Assembly (NCBI GenBank): GCA_905116865.2
Contig: CAJHNH020007957.1
Location: forward strand, 156,001-220,000
Direction: 5' to 3'
DNA length: 64,000 bases
From: Candidula unifasciata
Lineage: Eukaryota > Mollusca > Gastropoda > Stylommatophora > Geomitridae
In this document: positions 53,105 through 64,000 of the stretch, in pieces
Layout of the letters: the number at the start of each line of letters is the position of its first letter
Numbering within the stretch: the first letter of the stretch is position 1
The notes under the pieces: model-generated
What the model saw: only the letters and a program-made list of their open reading frames with translations
Database searches by the model: none
Told to the model about the DNA's origin: nothing
Translations under genes and position numbers: made by a program

Positions 53105-54835
53105 AAACCAGTTTCTAAGTGGGTGATAAGGTCAGCGGGTGATGTGGTCAGTGGCTGATGTGGTCAGTGGGTAGTGTGGTCAGTGGGTGATGTAGTCAGT
53201 GGGTGATGCGGTCAGTGGGTGATGTTGCCAGTGGGCTATGTGGTCAGTGGGTGACGTGGTCAGTGGACGATGTGGTCAATGGTTGATGTAGGCAGTGGAC
53301 GATGTTACAGTGGCTGATGTGGTTGGTGGGTGATGTGGTCAGTTTGGGATGTGGTCAGTGGACTATGTGGTCAGTGGGTGATGTGGTCAGTGATTGATGT
53401 GGTTAGTGTGTGATGAGGTCAGTGGACAATGTGGTCAGTGGGTGATGTGGTCAGTGGGTGATGTGGTTAGCGGGTGACGTGGTCAGTAGACGATGTGGTC
53501 AGTGGGCGATGAGGTCAGTGGGTGATGTGGTCAGTGGGTGATGTGGTCAGTGGGTTATGTGGTCAGTGGGTGATGTGTTTAGTGGGCTATGTGGTCAGTG
53601 GGTGATGTGGTCAGTGGGTGATGTGGTTAGTGGACGATGTTACAGTGGCTGATGTGGTTAGTGGGTGACGTGGTCAGTTTGGGATGTGGTCAGTGGAAGA
53701 TATGGTCAGTGGGTGATGTGGTCAGTGGGTGATGTGGTCAGTGGGTGATGTGGTCAGTGGGTTATGTGGTAGGTGGGTGATGTGGTCAGTGGACGATGTG
53801 GTCAGTGGGCGATGTTGTCAGTGGGCGATGTGGTCAGTGGGCAATGTAGTCACTGGGTGATGTGGTAAGTGGGTGATGTGGTAAGTGGGTGATGTGGTCA
53901 GTGGGTGATGTGGTCAGTGGGTGTTGTGTTCAGTGAACGTTGTGTTCAGTGGACGATGTGGTCAGTGGGTGATGTGGTTAATTGGTGGCGCTGTCAGTTA
54001 GGGATGTGGTAAGTGGGTGATGTGGTCAGTGGACGATGTGGTCAGTGGGTGATGTGGTTAGTAGGTGACGTGGTCAGTTGAGGATGTGGTCAGTCAGTGA
54101 TGTGATCATTGGGCGATGTGATCGGTGGGTGATGTTATCATTGGGTGATGTGGTCGGTGGGTGATGTGATCATTGGGTGATGTGGTCAGTGGGTGATGTG
54201 GTCAGTGGGTGATGGGGTCAATGTTCGATGTGGTCAGTGGGCGTTGTGGTCAGTGGGCGATGTGGTCAGTAGGCGGTGTGGTCAGAGGTTGATATGGTCA
54301 ATGGTTGATGTGGTCAGTGGGCGATGTGGGCGGTGTGGTCAGTGGGCGGTGTGGTCAGTGGTTGATATGGTCAATGGTTGATGTGGTCAGTGGGTGAAGT
54401 GGTCAGTGGGCGGTGTGGTCAGTGGGCGATGTGGGCGGTGTGGTCAGTGGGCGGTGTGGTCAGTGGTTGATATGGTCAATGGTTGATGTGGTCAGTGGGT
54501 GAAGTGGTCAGTGGGCGGTGTGGTCAGTGGGCGATGTAGTCAGTGGGTATTGTGGGCAGTTGGTGATGTGGTCAGTGGGCATTGTGGTCAGCGGCTGATG
54601 TGGTCAGTGGGTGATGTGGTCAGCTGTTGATGTGGTCAGTGAGTGATGCGGTCAGTGGGCAATATGGTCAGTGGGTGATGCGGTCAGTGGTTGATGTGGT
54701 TAGTGGGTGTCGTGGTCAGTGAGTGATGTGGTCAGTGGTTGATGTGGTCAGTAGTTGATGTGGTCAGTGGGTGATGTGGTCAGTGGGTGATGTGGTCAGT
54801 GGTTGATGTGGTCAGTGGGTGATGTAGGCAGCAAG
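53105..54835. repeat. 16-bp minisatellite derived from SINE S1, about 107 copies
   Basis: Unit tgatgtggtcagtggg with much variation. The unit equals the S1 internal phrase (S1 minus sense: cagtgggtgatgtggtcaa), and the left edge (ccagtttctaagtgggtgat) still resembles S1 approaching that point. About 1.73 kb. Confidence 0.95.
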
Positions 54836-55440
54836 AATTTAAATACTTGGGAAAGCATCTTTACACACAATAGTAAAACAGACAGAGAGTTAGAGACGAG
54901 GATCTAACAAGCCTACATTGTCACGTTCCAACATGCTTCAAATTTAAAACACCCTGCTTTCAAAATAGAGACAAAAAGACAAATTATAAATACAGTATTT
55001 ATACCGACTTTAGGTTACCAAAGTCAGACTTGGACATTGACAAAATAACACGAAAGAAAACAAATCACCTGTGAGATGAGATGTTTGAGAATGGCTGTGT
55101 ATAAAACCAGAACAGATCAAATGAGAAACGACGTGATCACAAGAACTGCTGGAACAACAACCATAGTCAAATTTATTGAGAAACAAAGAAAGAAATGGTT
55201 TGGCCATCTAATGAGAATGAAACCAACGATACCAGCAGCAAGAGCGTACAACCTGAAAATGGAAACATCAAGAGGCAGGGGAAGACCGAGAATAACATGG
55301 ATTGAAGGAGTCACTGACACATTAAGACTGCATAAGATCATGTCATATCAAGCGACTGAGCGCGCCCTGGCTGGGCTGCCGATCGTCTGAGGAACTTCGA
55401 CGCTCAGCTGTATAAGCAGATATTGACAAAAAGAAAAGAA
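54835..55440 (+). mobile_element. LINE 3' coding relic
   Basis: Frame-broken at first (QEFKYLGKHLYT near 54840; PTLGYQSQTWTLTK near 55010), then open from 55076: MRCLRMAVYKTRTDQMRNDV, KKWFGHLMRMKPTIPAARAY, RGRGRPRITWIEGVTDTL. Typical LINE post-RT tail. The 16-bp array ends where it begins. Confidence 0.85.
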
Positions 55441-55944
55441 AATGAATCTGAGGACACTAGAATATATACCCCTTTTAAATATATGAATGATTGAAATATA
55501 CTGTCGTTTAATTTTAGCAAAAGAAATAATAAAGAATGTGTGTGCGAAACATATACATTATTTTATATAATTCTTTAAAAGATGTACAATTCAGTTGGCA
55601 GCTAGGGGCCAAATCTGGCACGACAAGTGGCCCGCGGATCATTGCCAGGTGTATTGATATTTTTGCCCTGTGCGCGCTGGGCCCGTGACAATTCCCATTT
55701 TCAAAATTGTGGCACATTATTAAAAACGGCTGGTTGAATAACCCTGTCTCAGGGGCTCTATTACAATAAAATTCAATTGTCAACAACTAATATGAACTTG
55801 TTGAGGCCCCTGGAGATAAAAAGGTCTCAAACAGCAGCTTATTGATCTGCATGCCGGAAGTAGGAATTTTATTCCTATCAAGATCGATTCTGATATTTCT
55901 TGGGACATATTCTCGTGTGGGTTACAGAGCCTTGTTTGTGGGGG

Positions 55945-56115
55945 GGGGGGGGGGAATTATCTCACTGCTTCCTAACAAGCATGTCGTAATAGTCGACTAA
56001 TAAGAGGTGTTTCCTTGAAAGTTGGAGTACATATGTCTAAGAAGCGAGGAACCAACAGTCTGTATAGAAACAAAGCCAGATCTGTAAAACGCAAAACGAA
56101 AGTTCTGGTGTAAGG
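55945..56115 (+). mobile_element. R1 repeat, plus orientation, truncated
   Basis: Contains catgtcgtaatagtcgacta, aagaagcgaggaaccaacag and ccagatctgtaaaacgcaaa. A G run at 55939-55953 precedes it. Confidence 0.75.
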
Positions 56116-57110
56116 CTAAATGAAGTCCAGAAATGAACGAGCACCAGATTTTACAGCCGTTGAATGAAGAGAAGAAGCTGGGGCATATACAATTATTACC
56201 TTAAAAATTAAACTGCCACATGCGGTAAATGATTTATTTTCATTATGCAGTGAATATATAATGAGATCTTTACTTGATATGCCCGGAATTGTGGTTGGTG
56301 GGCACAATATAAACAATTTTCGTTATGCTGATGACACAGTCTTGATAGCAACAAGTCAGAAAGGACTACAGGAAATGATTGACATTATGATGGTAGAAAG
56401 GTGAAGAATGGACCTCAGTTTCAATGATGGAAAGACAGAAGTATAGGTGGTATCAAAAGAAAAAAGAATTATTTATAAATGTGTAATAAAAGTCAATGGT
56501 GTTATTTTGGGACAAGTACAGAGATTTAGTGGGCACAGGGATAACTTCAGATAGACGATGCATCACCGAGATGACACAGAATAGGACAGGCACAAACTTC
56601 ATTTTATAAAAGGAAGAACATCTTATGCAATAAATCTTTGTCATTGAAGGTTAGAACAAGAATTCTTGCTTGCTACATACATCCAGTTTTAACAAATGGC
56701 TGTGAATCCTGGACAATCGGTAGGCAGGCCAAACAATTTCTTGAGGCTTCAGAGATGTGGTTTTACAAAAGAATGCTTACAATATCTTGGGCAACGAAAA
56801 AGAGCAACCAAGAGGTTTAGAAAGAGGCGGAAGCCCGAAGAAAACTTATCACAGAAGGAGACAGCCATCATTTTTTCGGCTATCATGTTATGAGAAGAGG
56901 GAAAATAGAACATGTTGTGACCACTGGAAAGATCTGTGGAAAGAAAGATAGAGCAAGACAACAAGAGAAGATTTTTGACAGTCTTGTTGCATGACATGGA
57001 GGTGTGTCAGCACACGAACTGATACATTTTGCAGGAGATCGCGGATTGTGGAGCGACACGATAGCCCAAGCCAGTCGGCAAGGCACCTGATGATGATGAT
57101 GTGGTCAAGC
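56115..57110 (+). mobile_element. LINE family C, RT to 3' end, degenerate
   Basis: Plus reading with several stops: IMRSLLDMPGIVVGGHNINN, FRYADDTVLIATSQKGLQEM (RT YADD box near 56320), VLTNGCESWTIGRQAKQFLE, EMWFYKRMLTISWATKKSNQ, then a tail to gccagtcggcaaggcacctg and the short gatgatgatg terminus at about 57090-57100. The longest family C copy here. Confidence 0.88.
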
Positions 57111-57194
57111 ATTCAACTGTGGTTGCATTAGTATGACCTGGTCACAATTTAGGGACCGGAGATTCGCCATCACAGCTGTATGCTACCAAAGGAC

Positions 57195-57370
57195 TTTTTA
57201 GGGGTCTACGGGGCGAAGTAGAAAGGATGAGAGCTGAGCGTCTGAAAAGAAACGGATTAAACACAAATGTTGACAACAATGGTTCTGAAATCCCATGCTA
57301 TCATTGTGGAAGACTTTTCTTGACACGGGCGGGTCTTGCTAGTCACACTTGCCATCGCCATGGTCTGTGA
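57195..57370 (+). mobile_element. LINE C-terminal zinc-finger relic
   Basis: Open plus stretch EVERMRAERLKRNGLNTN, then IPCYHCGRLFLTRAGLASHT, ending HRHGL and TGA at 57368. The CxxC...H...H finger followed by a stop is the usual end of one LINE group. A free-standing zinc-finger gene is unlikely. Confidence 0.65.
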
Positions 57371-57424
57371 GTCTCATGCCTCCTCATAGTGAAAAATAAC
57401 ACTATAATCTGGAAAGACGGAAAG

Positions 57425-57660
57425 GTACCAATCAACGTGGCGAAGTGGTCAAACCGTTTGCCTTGCGCTCTGGAGGTCGTGGGTTCGCTTCACTGCTGTG
57501 CCTTTCAGTTAAAAAGTGCAATTTTTAAGGAGATCCCTAGCGAATATTGCCATAGCTACGGAGCTCGTGCTCTGTGCGATGCTCTCGGCAGGCGGCTAGC
57601 TGTTCTGCGGAGCCATATGGGATAAAACCCAATGCAATGAAGCCGATTCTCTCGACTGTA
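57425..57660 (+). mobile_element. tRNA-derived SINE S4
   Basis: A box tggcgaagtgg at 57438-57448 and B-box-like ggttcgcttc at 57482-57491 with tRNA-like spacing (cgctctggaggtcgtgggtt). The body runs to about 57660. Only copy seen. Confidence 0.6.
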
Positions 57661-57674
57661 ACCTTTCTATGTTT

Positions 57675-59712
57675 AGGACTGTTTACACATCGACTGAAAG
57701 TTTGCAGACAAAACGGGGCATACTGAACATCTGTTGAAAGTTTTCAGACAAAACGGGGCATACTGAACATCTGTTGAAAGTCTGCAGACAAAACGGGGCA
57801 TACTGAACATCTGTTGAAAGTCTGCAGACAAAACGGGGCATACTGAACATCTGTTGAAAGTCTGCAGACAAAACGGGGCATACTGAACATCAGTTGAAAG
57901 TCTGCAGACAAAACGGGGCATACTGAACATCTGTTGAAAGTTTTCAGACAAAACGGGGCATACTGAACATCTGTTGAAAGTCTGCAGACAAAACGGGGCA
58001 TACTGAACATCTGTTGAAAGTTTGCAGACAAAACGGGGCATCCTGAACATCTGTTGAAAGTTTGCAGGCAAAACGGGGCATACTGAACATCTGTTGAAAG
58101 TTTGCAGACAAAACGGGGCATACTGAACATCTGTTGAAAGTTTGCAGACAAAACGGGGCATACTGAACATCTAATGAAAGTTTGCAGGCAAAACGGGGCA
58201 TACTGAACATCTGTTGAAAGTTTGCAGACAAAACGGGGCATACTGAACATCTGTTGAAAGTTTGCAGACAAAACGGGGCATACTGAACATCTGTTGAAAG
58301 TCTGCAGACAAAACGGGGCATACTGAACATCTGTTGAAAGTCTGCAGACAAAACGGGGCATACTGAACATCAGTTGAAAGTCTGCAGACAAAACAGGGCA
58401 TACTGAACATCTGTTGAAAGTTTTCAGACAAAACGGGGCATACTGAACATCTGTTGAAAGTCTGCAGATAAAACGGGGCATACTGAACATCTGTTGAAAG
58501 TTTGCAGACAAAACGGGGCATCCTGAACATCTGTTGAAAGTTTGCAGACAAAACGGGGCATCCTGAACATCTGTTGAAAGTTTGCAGGCAAAACGGGGCA
58601 TACTGAACATCTGTTGAAAGTTTGCAGACAAAACGGGGCATACTGAACATGTGTTGAAAGTTTGCAGACAAAACGGGGCATACTGAACATCTGATAAAAG
58701 TTTGCAGGCAAAACGGGGCATACTGAACATCTGTTGAAAGTTTGCAGACAAAACGGGGCATACTGAACATCTGTTGAAAGTTTGCAGACAAAACGGGGCA
58801 TACTGAACATCTGTTGAAAGTTTGCAGGCAAAACGGGGCATACTGAACATCTGTTGAAAGTCTGCAGGCAAAACGGGGCATACTGAACATCTGTTGAAAG
58901 TCTGCAGGCAAAACGGAGCATACTAAATATATCTGTTGAAAGTCTGCAGGCAAAACGGGGCATACTGAACATCTGTTGAAAGTCTGCACACAAAACGGGG
59001 CATACTGAACATCTGTTGAAAGTTTTCAGACAAAACGGGGCATACTGAACTTCTGTTGAAAGTCTGCAGACAAAACGGGGCATACTGAACATCTGTTGAA
59101 AGTTTGCAGACAAAACGGGGCATCCTGAACATCTGTTGAAAGTTTGCAGGCAAAACGGGGCATACTGAACATCTGTTGAAAGTTTGCAGACAAAACGGGG
59201 CATACTGAACATCTGTTGAAAGTTTGCAGACAAAACGGGGCATACTGAACATCTGTTGAAAGTTTGCAGGCAAAACGGGGCATACTGAACATCTGTTGAA
59301 AGTTTGCAGACAAAACGGGGCATACTGAACATCTGTTGAAAGTTTGCAGACAAAACGGGGCATACTGAACATCTGTTGAAAGTTTGCAGACAAAACGGGG
59401 CATACTGAACATCTGTTGAAAGTTTGCAGGCAAAACGGGGCATACTGAACATCTGTTGAAAGTTTGCAGACAAAACGGAGCATACTAAATATATCTCTTG
59501 AAAGTTTGCAGGCAAAACGGGGCATACTGAACATTTGTTGAAAGTTTGCAGACAAAACGGGGCATACTGAACATCTGTTGAAAGTCTGCAGGCAAAACGG
59601 AGCATACTAAATATATCTGTTGAAAGTCTGCAGGCAAAACGGGGCATACTGAACATCTGTTGAAAGTTTGCAGGCAAAACGGGGCATACTGAACATCTGT
59701 TGAAAATCTGCA
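57675..59712. repeat. 40-bp minisatellite, about 51 copies, with 12-unit higher order
   Basis: Unit tgcagacaaaacggggcata plus ctgaacatctgttgaaagtt. A variant pair (cagttgaaag then ttttcag) recurs exactly 480 bp apart (57891/57941 and 58371/58421). Three units carry a 2-bp insertion linked to cggagca (near 58920, 59485, 59605). Stop-free in all minus frames, so overlapping frames up to 429 codons appear; treated as artefact. Confidence 0.97.
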
Positions 59713-59759
59713 AAACGGAGCATTTAAAACGTCTTTTAAAGGTTTGTACGCACTACCCA

Positions 59760-60560
59760 CAGACATAAATATTTTTTAAAAGACATGACATGCATAATCA
59801 GTTACTGATTATTTGCAGAGCCTCTAGGCAGCCATTGAAGTCAGCCATGTGCTATGGTGACCTATTTTCCCGCCCTGGTCAGCTGTTGACGGAGAATTCA
59901 CTTGTGTCAGGTCTGTCGACGGTGTGACCCCCTGATCACTCAACCGTTTTGAATCATGAGTGATTTCCAGTCTTTTGGGGGGAAGTCTTCTACTGAAGGC
60001 CAGGCGTCCTAATTGTCTAATGAAGGCCAGGGGTCTTAATTGTCTACTGAAGGCCAGTCTGTGAAGGCTTTCTAAACCAATCAGCGCGTGTTCTTTTCCA
60101 TAAGTTCCAGTCCTCACAAAGTGTTCTCATGGTTTTATATCTGACCAGAATGTGCTAAATAAATAAATCTGACCATTTCAACTATTTATTGCCACCCCCC
60201 CCCCCCACCACCACCACTGTAAGGTTCCGGGCTCATTCTGGAATAAACCAAGACACATTACCCCCACCCCCCCCCTTTTTTTTCTCTCAGCAGAGTTGGT
60301 TTAAAGGGCGATTGATTATGCTTGCAGAAACTGGATATGATTGGCCCTAAAGGAGCAGATATCGAAGTCTAGATGGAAAACGGCAACACATGCGTCAGCC
60401 ACACTTTAAAGGACGAACGCAGAGAAAGATGGAAATAAAATAAAAATAAAACTGGTCTATGCTGACATTTGGACAGACAATCCCATTTTTATGCTTTTTG
60501 TCTTTTTCGTCGCCGTTTCCACGATAGTAGTGATTTTTTTTAAGTATCCAGAAAATAGAC
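59760..60560. other. Intergenic sequence with C runs
   Basis: C-rich tracts at 60186-60203 and 60257-60275; a small three-copy motif (actgaaggccaggcgtccta, taattgtcta) lies at 59990-60060. No gene recognised. Confidence 0.5.
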
Positions 60561-60564
60561 CTGA

Positions 60565-60955
60565 ACACTTACTAAACAAGCGGAACAGCGCATAAATGCA
60601 TTTGAATATAAATGTTACAGACAGGTTCTAAGAATATCTTGGGTAAAGAAAAGAACAAATGCATCCATACTTCAAGAGCTGAATATTGAAGAGGGTTGGC
60701 TAGTAAAGACAATAAAACAAAGAAAATTGAAATATTTTGGTCACTTGAAACGTCATGGAAGTCTAGAGAGAACAATAATGGAGGGGTAAATGCCTGGGAA
60801 GAGGAAGGCCAAGGAGAAGATGGGTGCAGGATGTGGCAGATGATCTCCAGATGGGTGTATCAGACGCAGGACATCTTGCTCAGGATAGGAAGGTTTTCCG
60901 GAGGGTTGTTATGGCAGCGAGGTTCCGCGAGGGACATGCTACTGAATGAATGAAT
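60565..60955 (+). mobile_element. LINE 3' coding relic
   Basis: Broken plus reading: KYFGHLKRHGSLERTIMEG, then GKRKAKEKMGAGCGR-like basic sequence, and a tail that ends agggacatgctactgaatga. Same GHxKRH...GKR architecture as other LINE tails. Confidence 0.72.
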
Positions 60956-60969
60956 CCAGAAAATATGAG

Positions 60970-61155
60970 TTGTTAACCCTTTGGCTCGGTACTATGGATA
61001 TCGCAACCTTTCGGCCATGATAGATACCGTAAATCTGGGAGAAATGTGGCTTTTCTGCCTACCCCCGGGCGTGACCCCGGACCACAAGAATTTCGTCACC
61101 CACTCGCCGAGCAGAGGGTTTTAACCAACTGCGCTAGCGAGCCGGGCATTAGTAG
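60970..61155 (-). mobile_element. tRNA-derived SINE S2, minus copy
   Basis: Reverse of 15529-15740: tggatatcgcaacctttcgg, gagaaatgtggcttttctgc, ctacccccgggcgtgacccc, then the A-box region ccaactgcgctagcgagccg. Confidence 0.83.
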
Positions 61156-61164
61156 CGATAAGTT

Positions 61165-61480
61165 GATTTACTTTTTTCTCACAACATATAATCGGCTGGA
61201 ATATGGCTTGTTCAAGAAGCTAAAGGCAGGATCAAGGGATGCATGTAAATGTGCAGCTGGTGACTTGACAGCTACACATTTACCCCAAGATTGCCTAACA
61301 TACAGACAACGGAACAATGTGGAGAATAATATTATCAAGACAAGTTTTTCATCTGTCGCTTGAAAGACCGCCTCGCTAAACGTTTTCAGTCTGTGCCTTG
61401 CTGGATTATTCGCAGCTTGTTTGTATATTGTCCTTGTTTTAGACGCCTTCCGTAAAATGGTGCTTGGACAACAATAAATA
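61165..61480 (+). mobile_element. LINE C-terminal Cys/His relic
   Basis: Plus reading NRLEYGLFKKLKAGSRDACK, CAAGDLTATHLPQDCLTYRQ resembles the CxCG...xHLLxxCP end of RNase H-type LINEs. Decayed. Confidence 0.6.
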
Positions 61481-62760
61481 CACTATTGTCACTACTGCCA
61501 TTGTTAGCTTTTAACGACCTGGTTTGTCTCCCAACAGAAACAACCTGTTGACACCCAGCTAATCCCTCTACAGTGTTCCTTTCACCCTCAGGATGGTGGT
61601 CGAGCTAACAAAGAGACCCGCCAGCCACACAAACGTTTGGCAAGTGTTTGAGTCTCGCCTGTCTTAACATTACCCCACCTCAATTAGCAAGTACATTTAT
61701 TCGCACCCTACCCTGATGTTAGTTTATAAAAAATAAAGGTTGAATGGATGTTTGGCAGATTTATACTTGGGGGATTCTCGTCTCAATAGTGACTGTTTGG
61801 GTCACCAGGCTCGTCTCAACAGTGACTGTTTGGGTCACCAGATGTTAATAGCTCAGTATGCGGCCCTACTGGGATTGCACTTTACTCACTCATCAGTTGA
61901 ATAAGTTGAAGGATATATTCACTCAGCTGGAATCGTGTTGGAGATATCGGTTTATAGACCTCTCATTGGATGCGGTCATGAATTATCACGCTGGCCAACT
62001 TTATTTCCCAGTCTATTTCCTTCTGTTTGGAGTTACCCGGTTAGCTCCACAATTCCTTGATACTGGCTCAGAAGATCGACTCTGCGTTTCTCACGTACAT
62101 TAATATCGACTTCGCCTAACCCGGGGAGCCCAGGGGGCTTAGCGGTAACAACTACTACTCCTCCTACTCCTAATCCTACTACTACTGCTGTTGCTGCCTA
62201 CTGCTACTACTAACCACCATCATCATTGCCGTCCTAATGCATGGACCCTCTGGGCGTTTGCCAAGGGGCACCACCAACATAGCCACCACCGTTTGCTAAT
62301 CTGTGTTTATGTTTAAAATCATCGACCATTGACATGTCATTCCTCTGAGTGGTTCTTGTGGAGGCCCCAGCACACTGGTTTGCCCAGGGACCTATAATGC
62401 TATTAGGATGGCTCCGGCTACCACTACCATCACTATTACTGCTTCTGCTACTACTAATACTACTATTATTCACTATGACTACTACCTTCACCACCACCAC
62501 CATCATAACCACCAGTTCTTAAAATAACAAAGTAAATGTAAAACAGAACGACAGTTTACTTCAAATGTCTAACCTTATCGTTACAATAGCCCCCACTGCA
62601 CACCTGAAGCAGCAGATCGCTTTGTGCTCATTCTAGTGGAGACTTAAAAGGCACACAAGGGCTCTTGTCGCAGTCGGTCGTGTCATCCAGGACAAGAGAA
62701 AGTACGTTGAAGAAATGTGAAGTGGGCTTAAGGGAGCTTCAGTCATAGGAAACACACATG
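61480..62760. other. Intergenic sequence, no gene recognised
   Basis: Contains a small gactgtttgggtcaccagnn duplication (61788-61842), an S1-like scrap at 61965-62020 (ggatgcggtcatgaattatc), and ctactactcc triplet-rich patches at 62145-62215 and 62410-62520. Confidence 0.45.
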
Positions 62761-63395
62761 CAGGGGAAAAAGCATCACACAATCTTCAGTCTTAGCAAAT
62801 ACACGTGCAGGAGAAAAAACATCACACAATCTTCAGTCTTAGCAAATACACGAGCAGGAGAAAAAACATCACACAATCTTCAGTCTTAGCAAATACACGT
62901 GCAGGAGAAAAAACATCACACAATCTTCAGTCTTAGCAAATACACGTGCAGGAGAAAAAACATCACACAATCTTCAGTCTTAGCAAACACACATGCAGGA
63001 GAAAAAACATCACGCAATCTTCAGTCTTAGCAAACACACATGCAGGAGAAAAAACATCACACAATCTTCAGTCTTAGCAAATACACGTGCAGGAGAAAAA
63101 ACATCACGCAATCTTCAGTCTTAGCAAACACACATGCAGGAGAAAAAACATCACGCAATCTTCAGTCTTAGCAAACACACATGCAGGAGAAAAAACATCA
63201 CACAATCTTCAGTCTTAGCAAATACACGTGCAGGAGAAAAAACATCACACAATCTTCAGTCTTAGCAAACACACATGCAGGAGAAAAAACATCACACAAT
63301 CTTCAGTCTTAGCAAATACACGTGCAGGAGAAAAAACATCACACAATCTTCAGTCTTAGCAAATACACGTGCAGGAGAAAAAACATCGCTCAAGG
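62755..63395. repeat. 47-bp minisatellite, about 13-14 copies
   Basis: Unit cttcagtcttagcaaataca, cgtgcaggagaaaaaacatc, acacaat. Alternating aatacacg/aacacaca forms. Passes without a gap into the 50-bp array. Confidence 0.97.
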
Positions 63396-64000
63396 TCTTC
63401 AGTCACAGCAAACACACGAGCAGGAAATACAAACATCACGTAAAGTCTTCAATCACAGCAAACACACGAGCAGAAGATACAAACATCACGTAAAGTCTTC
63501 AGTCATAGCAAACACGCGAGCATGAGATACAAATATCACGTAAAGTCTTCAGTCATAGCAAACACACGAGCATGAGATACAAACATCACGTAAAGTCTTC
63601 AGTCATAGCAAACACACGAGCAGGAGATTCAAACATCACGTAAAGTCTTCAGTCACAGCAAACACACGAGCATGAGATACAAACATTACGTAAAGTCTTC
63701 AGTCATAGCAAACACACGAGCAGGAGATACAAAGATCACGTAAAGTCTTCAGTCATAGCAAACACACGAGCATGAGATACAAACATCACTTTAAGTCTTC
63801 AGTCATAGCAAACACACGAGCAGAAGATACAAACATCACTTTAAGTCTTCAGTCATAGCAAATACACGAGCAGGAGATACAAACATCACGTAAAGTCTTC
63901 AGTCACAGCAAACACACGAGCAGGAGATACACACATCACTTAAAGTTTTAAGTCATAGCAAACACACGAGCAGAAGATACAAACATCACGTAAAGTCTTC
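63395..64000. repeat. 50-bp minisatellite, about 12 copies, running off the window
   Basis: Unit cttcagtcatagcaaacaca, cgagcaggagatacaaacat, cacgtaaagt. Clearly homologous to the 47-bp unit, with a 3-bp length gain. Truncated by the window edge. Confidence 0.97.

Noticed and set aside
57195..57370. A host zinc-finger gene
   Set aside because: A single finger directly before a stop, next to LINE relics, fits a LINE C-terminus better.
57675..59712. CRISPR-like direct repeats in the 40-bp and other arrays
   Set aside because: Units are contiguous with no unique spacers, and the genome is eukaryotic. These are minisatellites.

Overview
The window is eukaryotic, from an invertebrate animal and most likely a mollusc. 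It holds two spliced genes with short exons and long introns, several tRNA-derived SINE families, many decayed non-LTR retrotransposons of the kinds common in molluscs, and an unusually heavy load of minisatellites. No prokaryotic signal (operon, CRISPR, IS element) is present. The species is an inference; nothing in the sequence names it.

Both recognisable genes lie on the minus strand. (1) From 30567 down to 350 and out of the window runs an AKNA-like gene. Fourteen coding exons could be chained by hand; all splice phases agree and together they give 1069 codons with no stop. The strongest family signal is an AKNA-type coiled-coil block at about residues 501-550, in the 1381-bp exon. The 3' end is beyond position 1. 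(2) From 49528 down to 42342 lies a complete-looking five-exon small GTPase of 205 residues. It has clear G1, G2, G4 and G5 boxes, but the G3 box lacks its glycine and there is no C-terminal prenylation cysteine.

Layout. 1-30.6 kb: the AKNA-like gene, with a private minisatellite in most introns, often within 20-230 bp of a splice site, plus SINEs and LINE scraps. Intron 1 (23.4-30.5 kb) carries a 51-bp minisatellite split by a 4.6-kb RNase H-bearing LINE with recognisable target-site duplications. 30.6-42.3 kb: intergenic, with RNase H and RT relics, short arrays and unassigned single-copy sequence; no promoter could be assigned. 42.3-49.5 kb: the GTPase gene, whose last exon merges into a 39-bp minisatellite and whose fourth exon has a duplicated 3' end. 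49.5-64 kb: no host gene recognised; GA tracts, LINE tails, a 1.7-kb 16-bp array apparently born from a SINE, a 2-kb 40-bp array, and a compound 47/50-bp array running off the right edge.

Most long reading frames here (the 40-bp, 51-bp, ATCT and GA arrays) are open only because their repeat units lack stops. I found no convincing new multi-gene system. The best leads are the GTPase with an altered G3 box, the minisatellite/splice-site association, the 51-bp array that stays in frame with AKNA-like exon 1, the SINE-to-minisatellite conversion, and the acidic motif repeated in AKNA-like exons 1 and 2.
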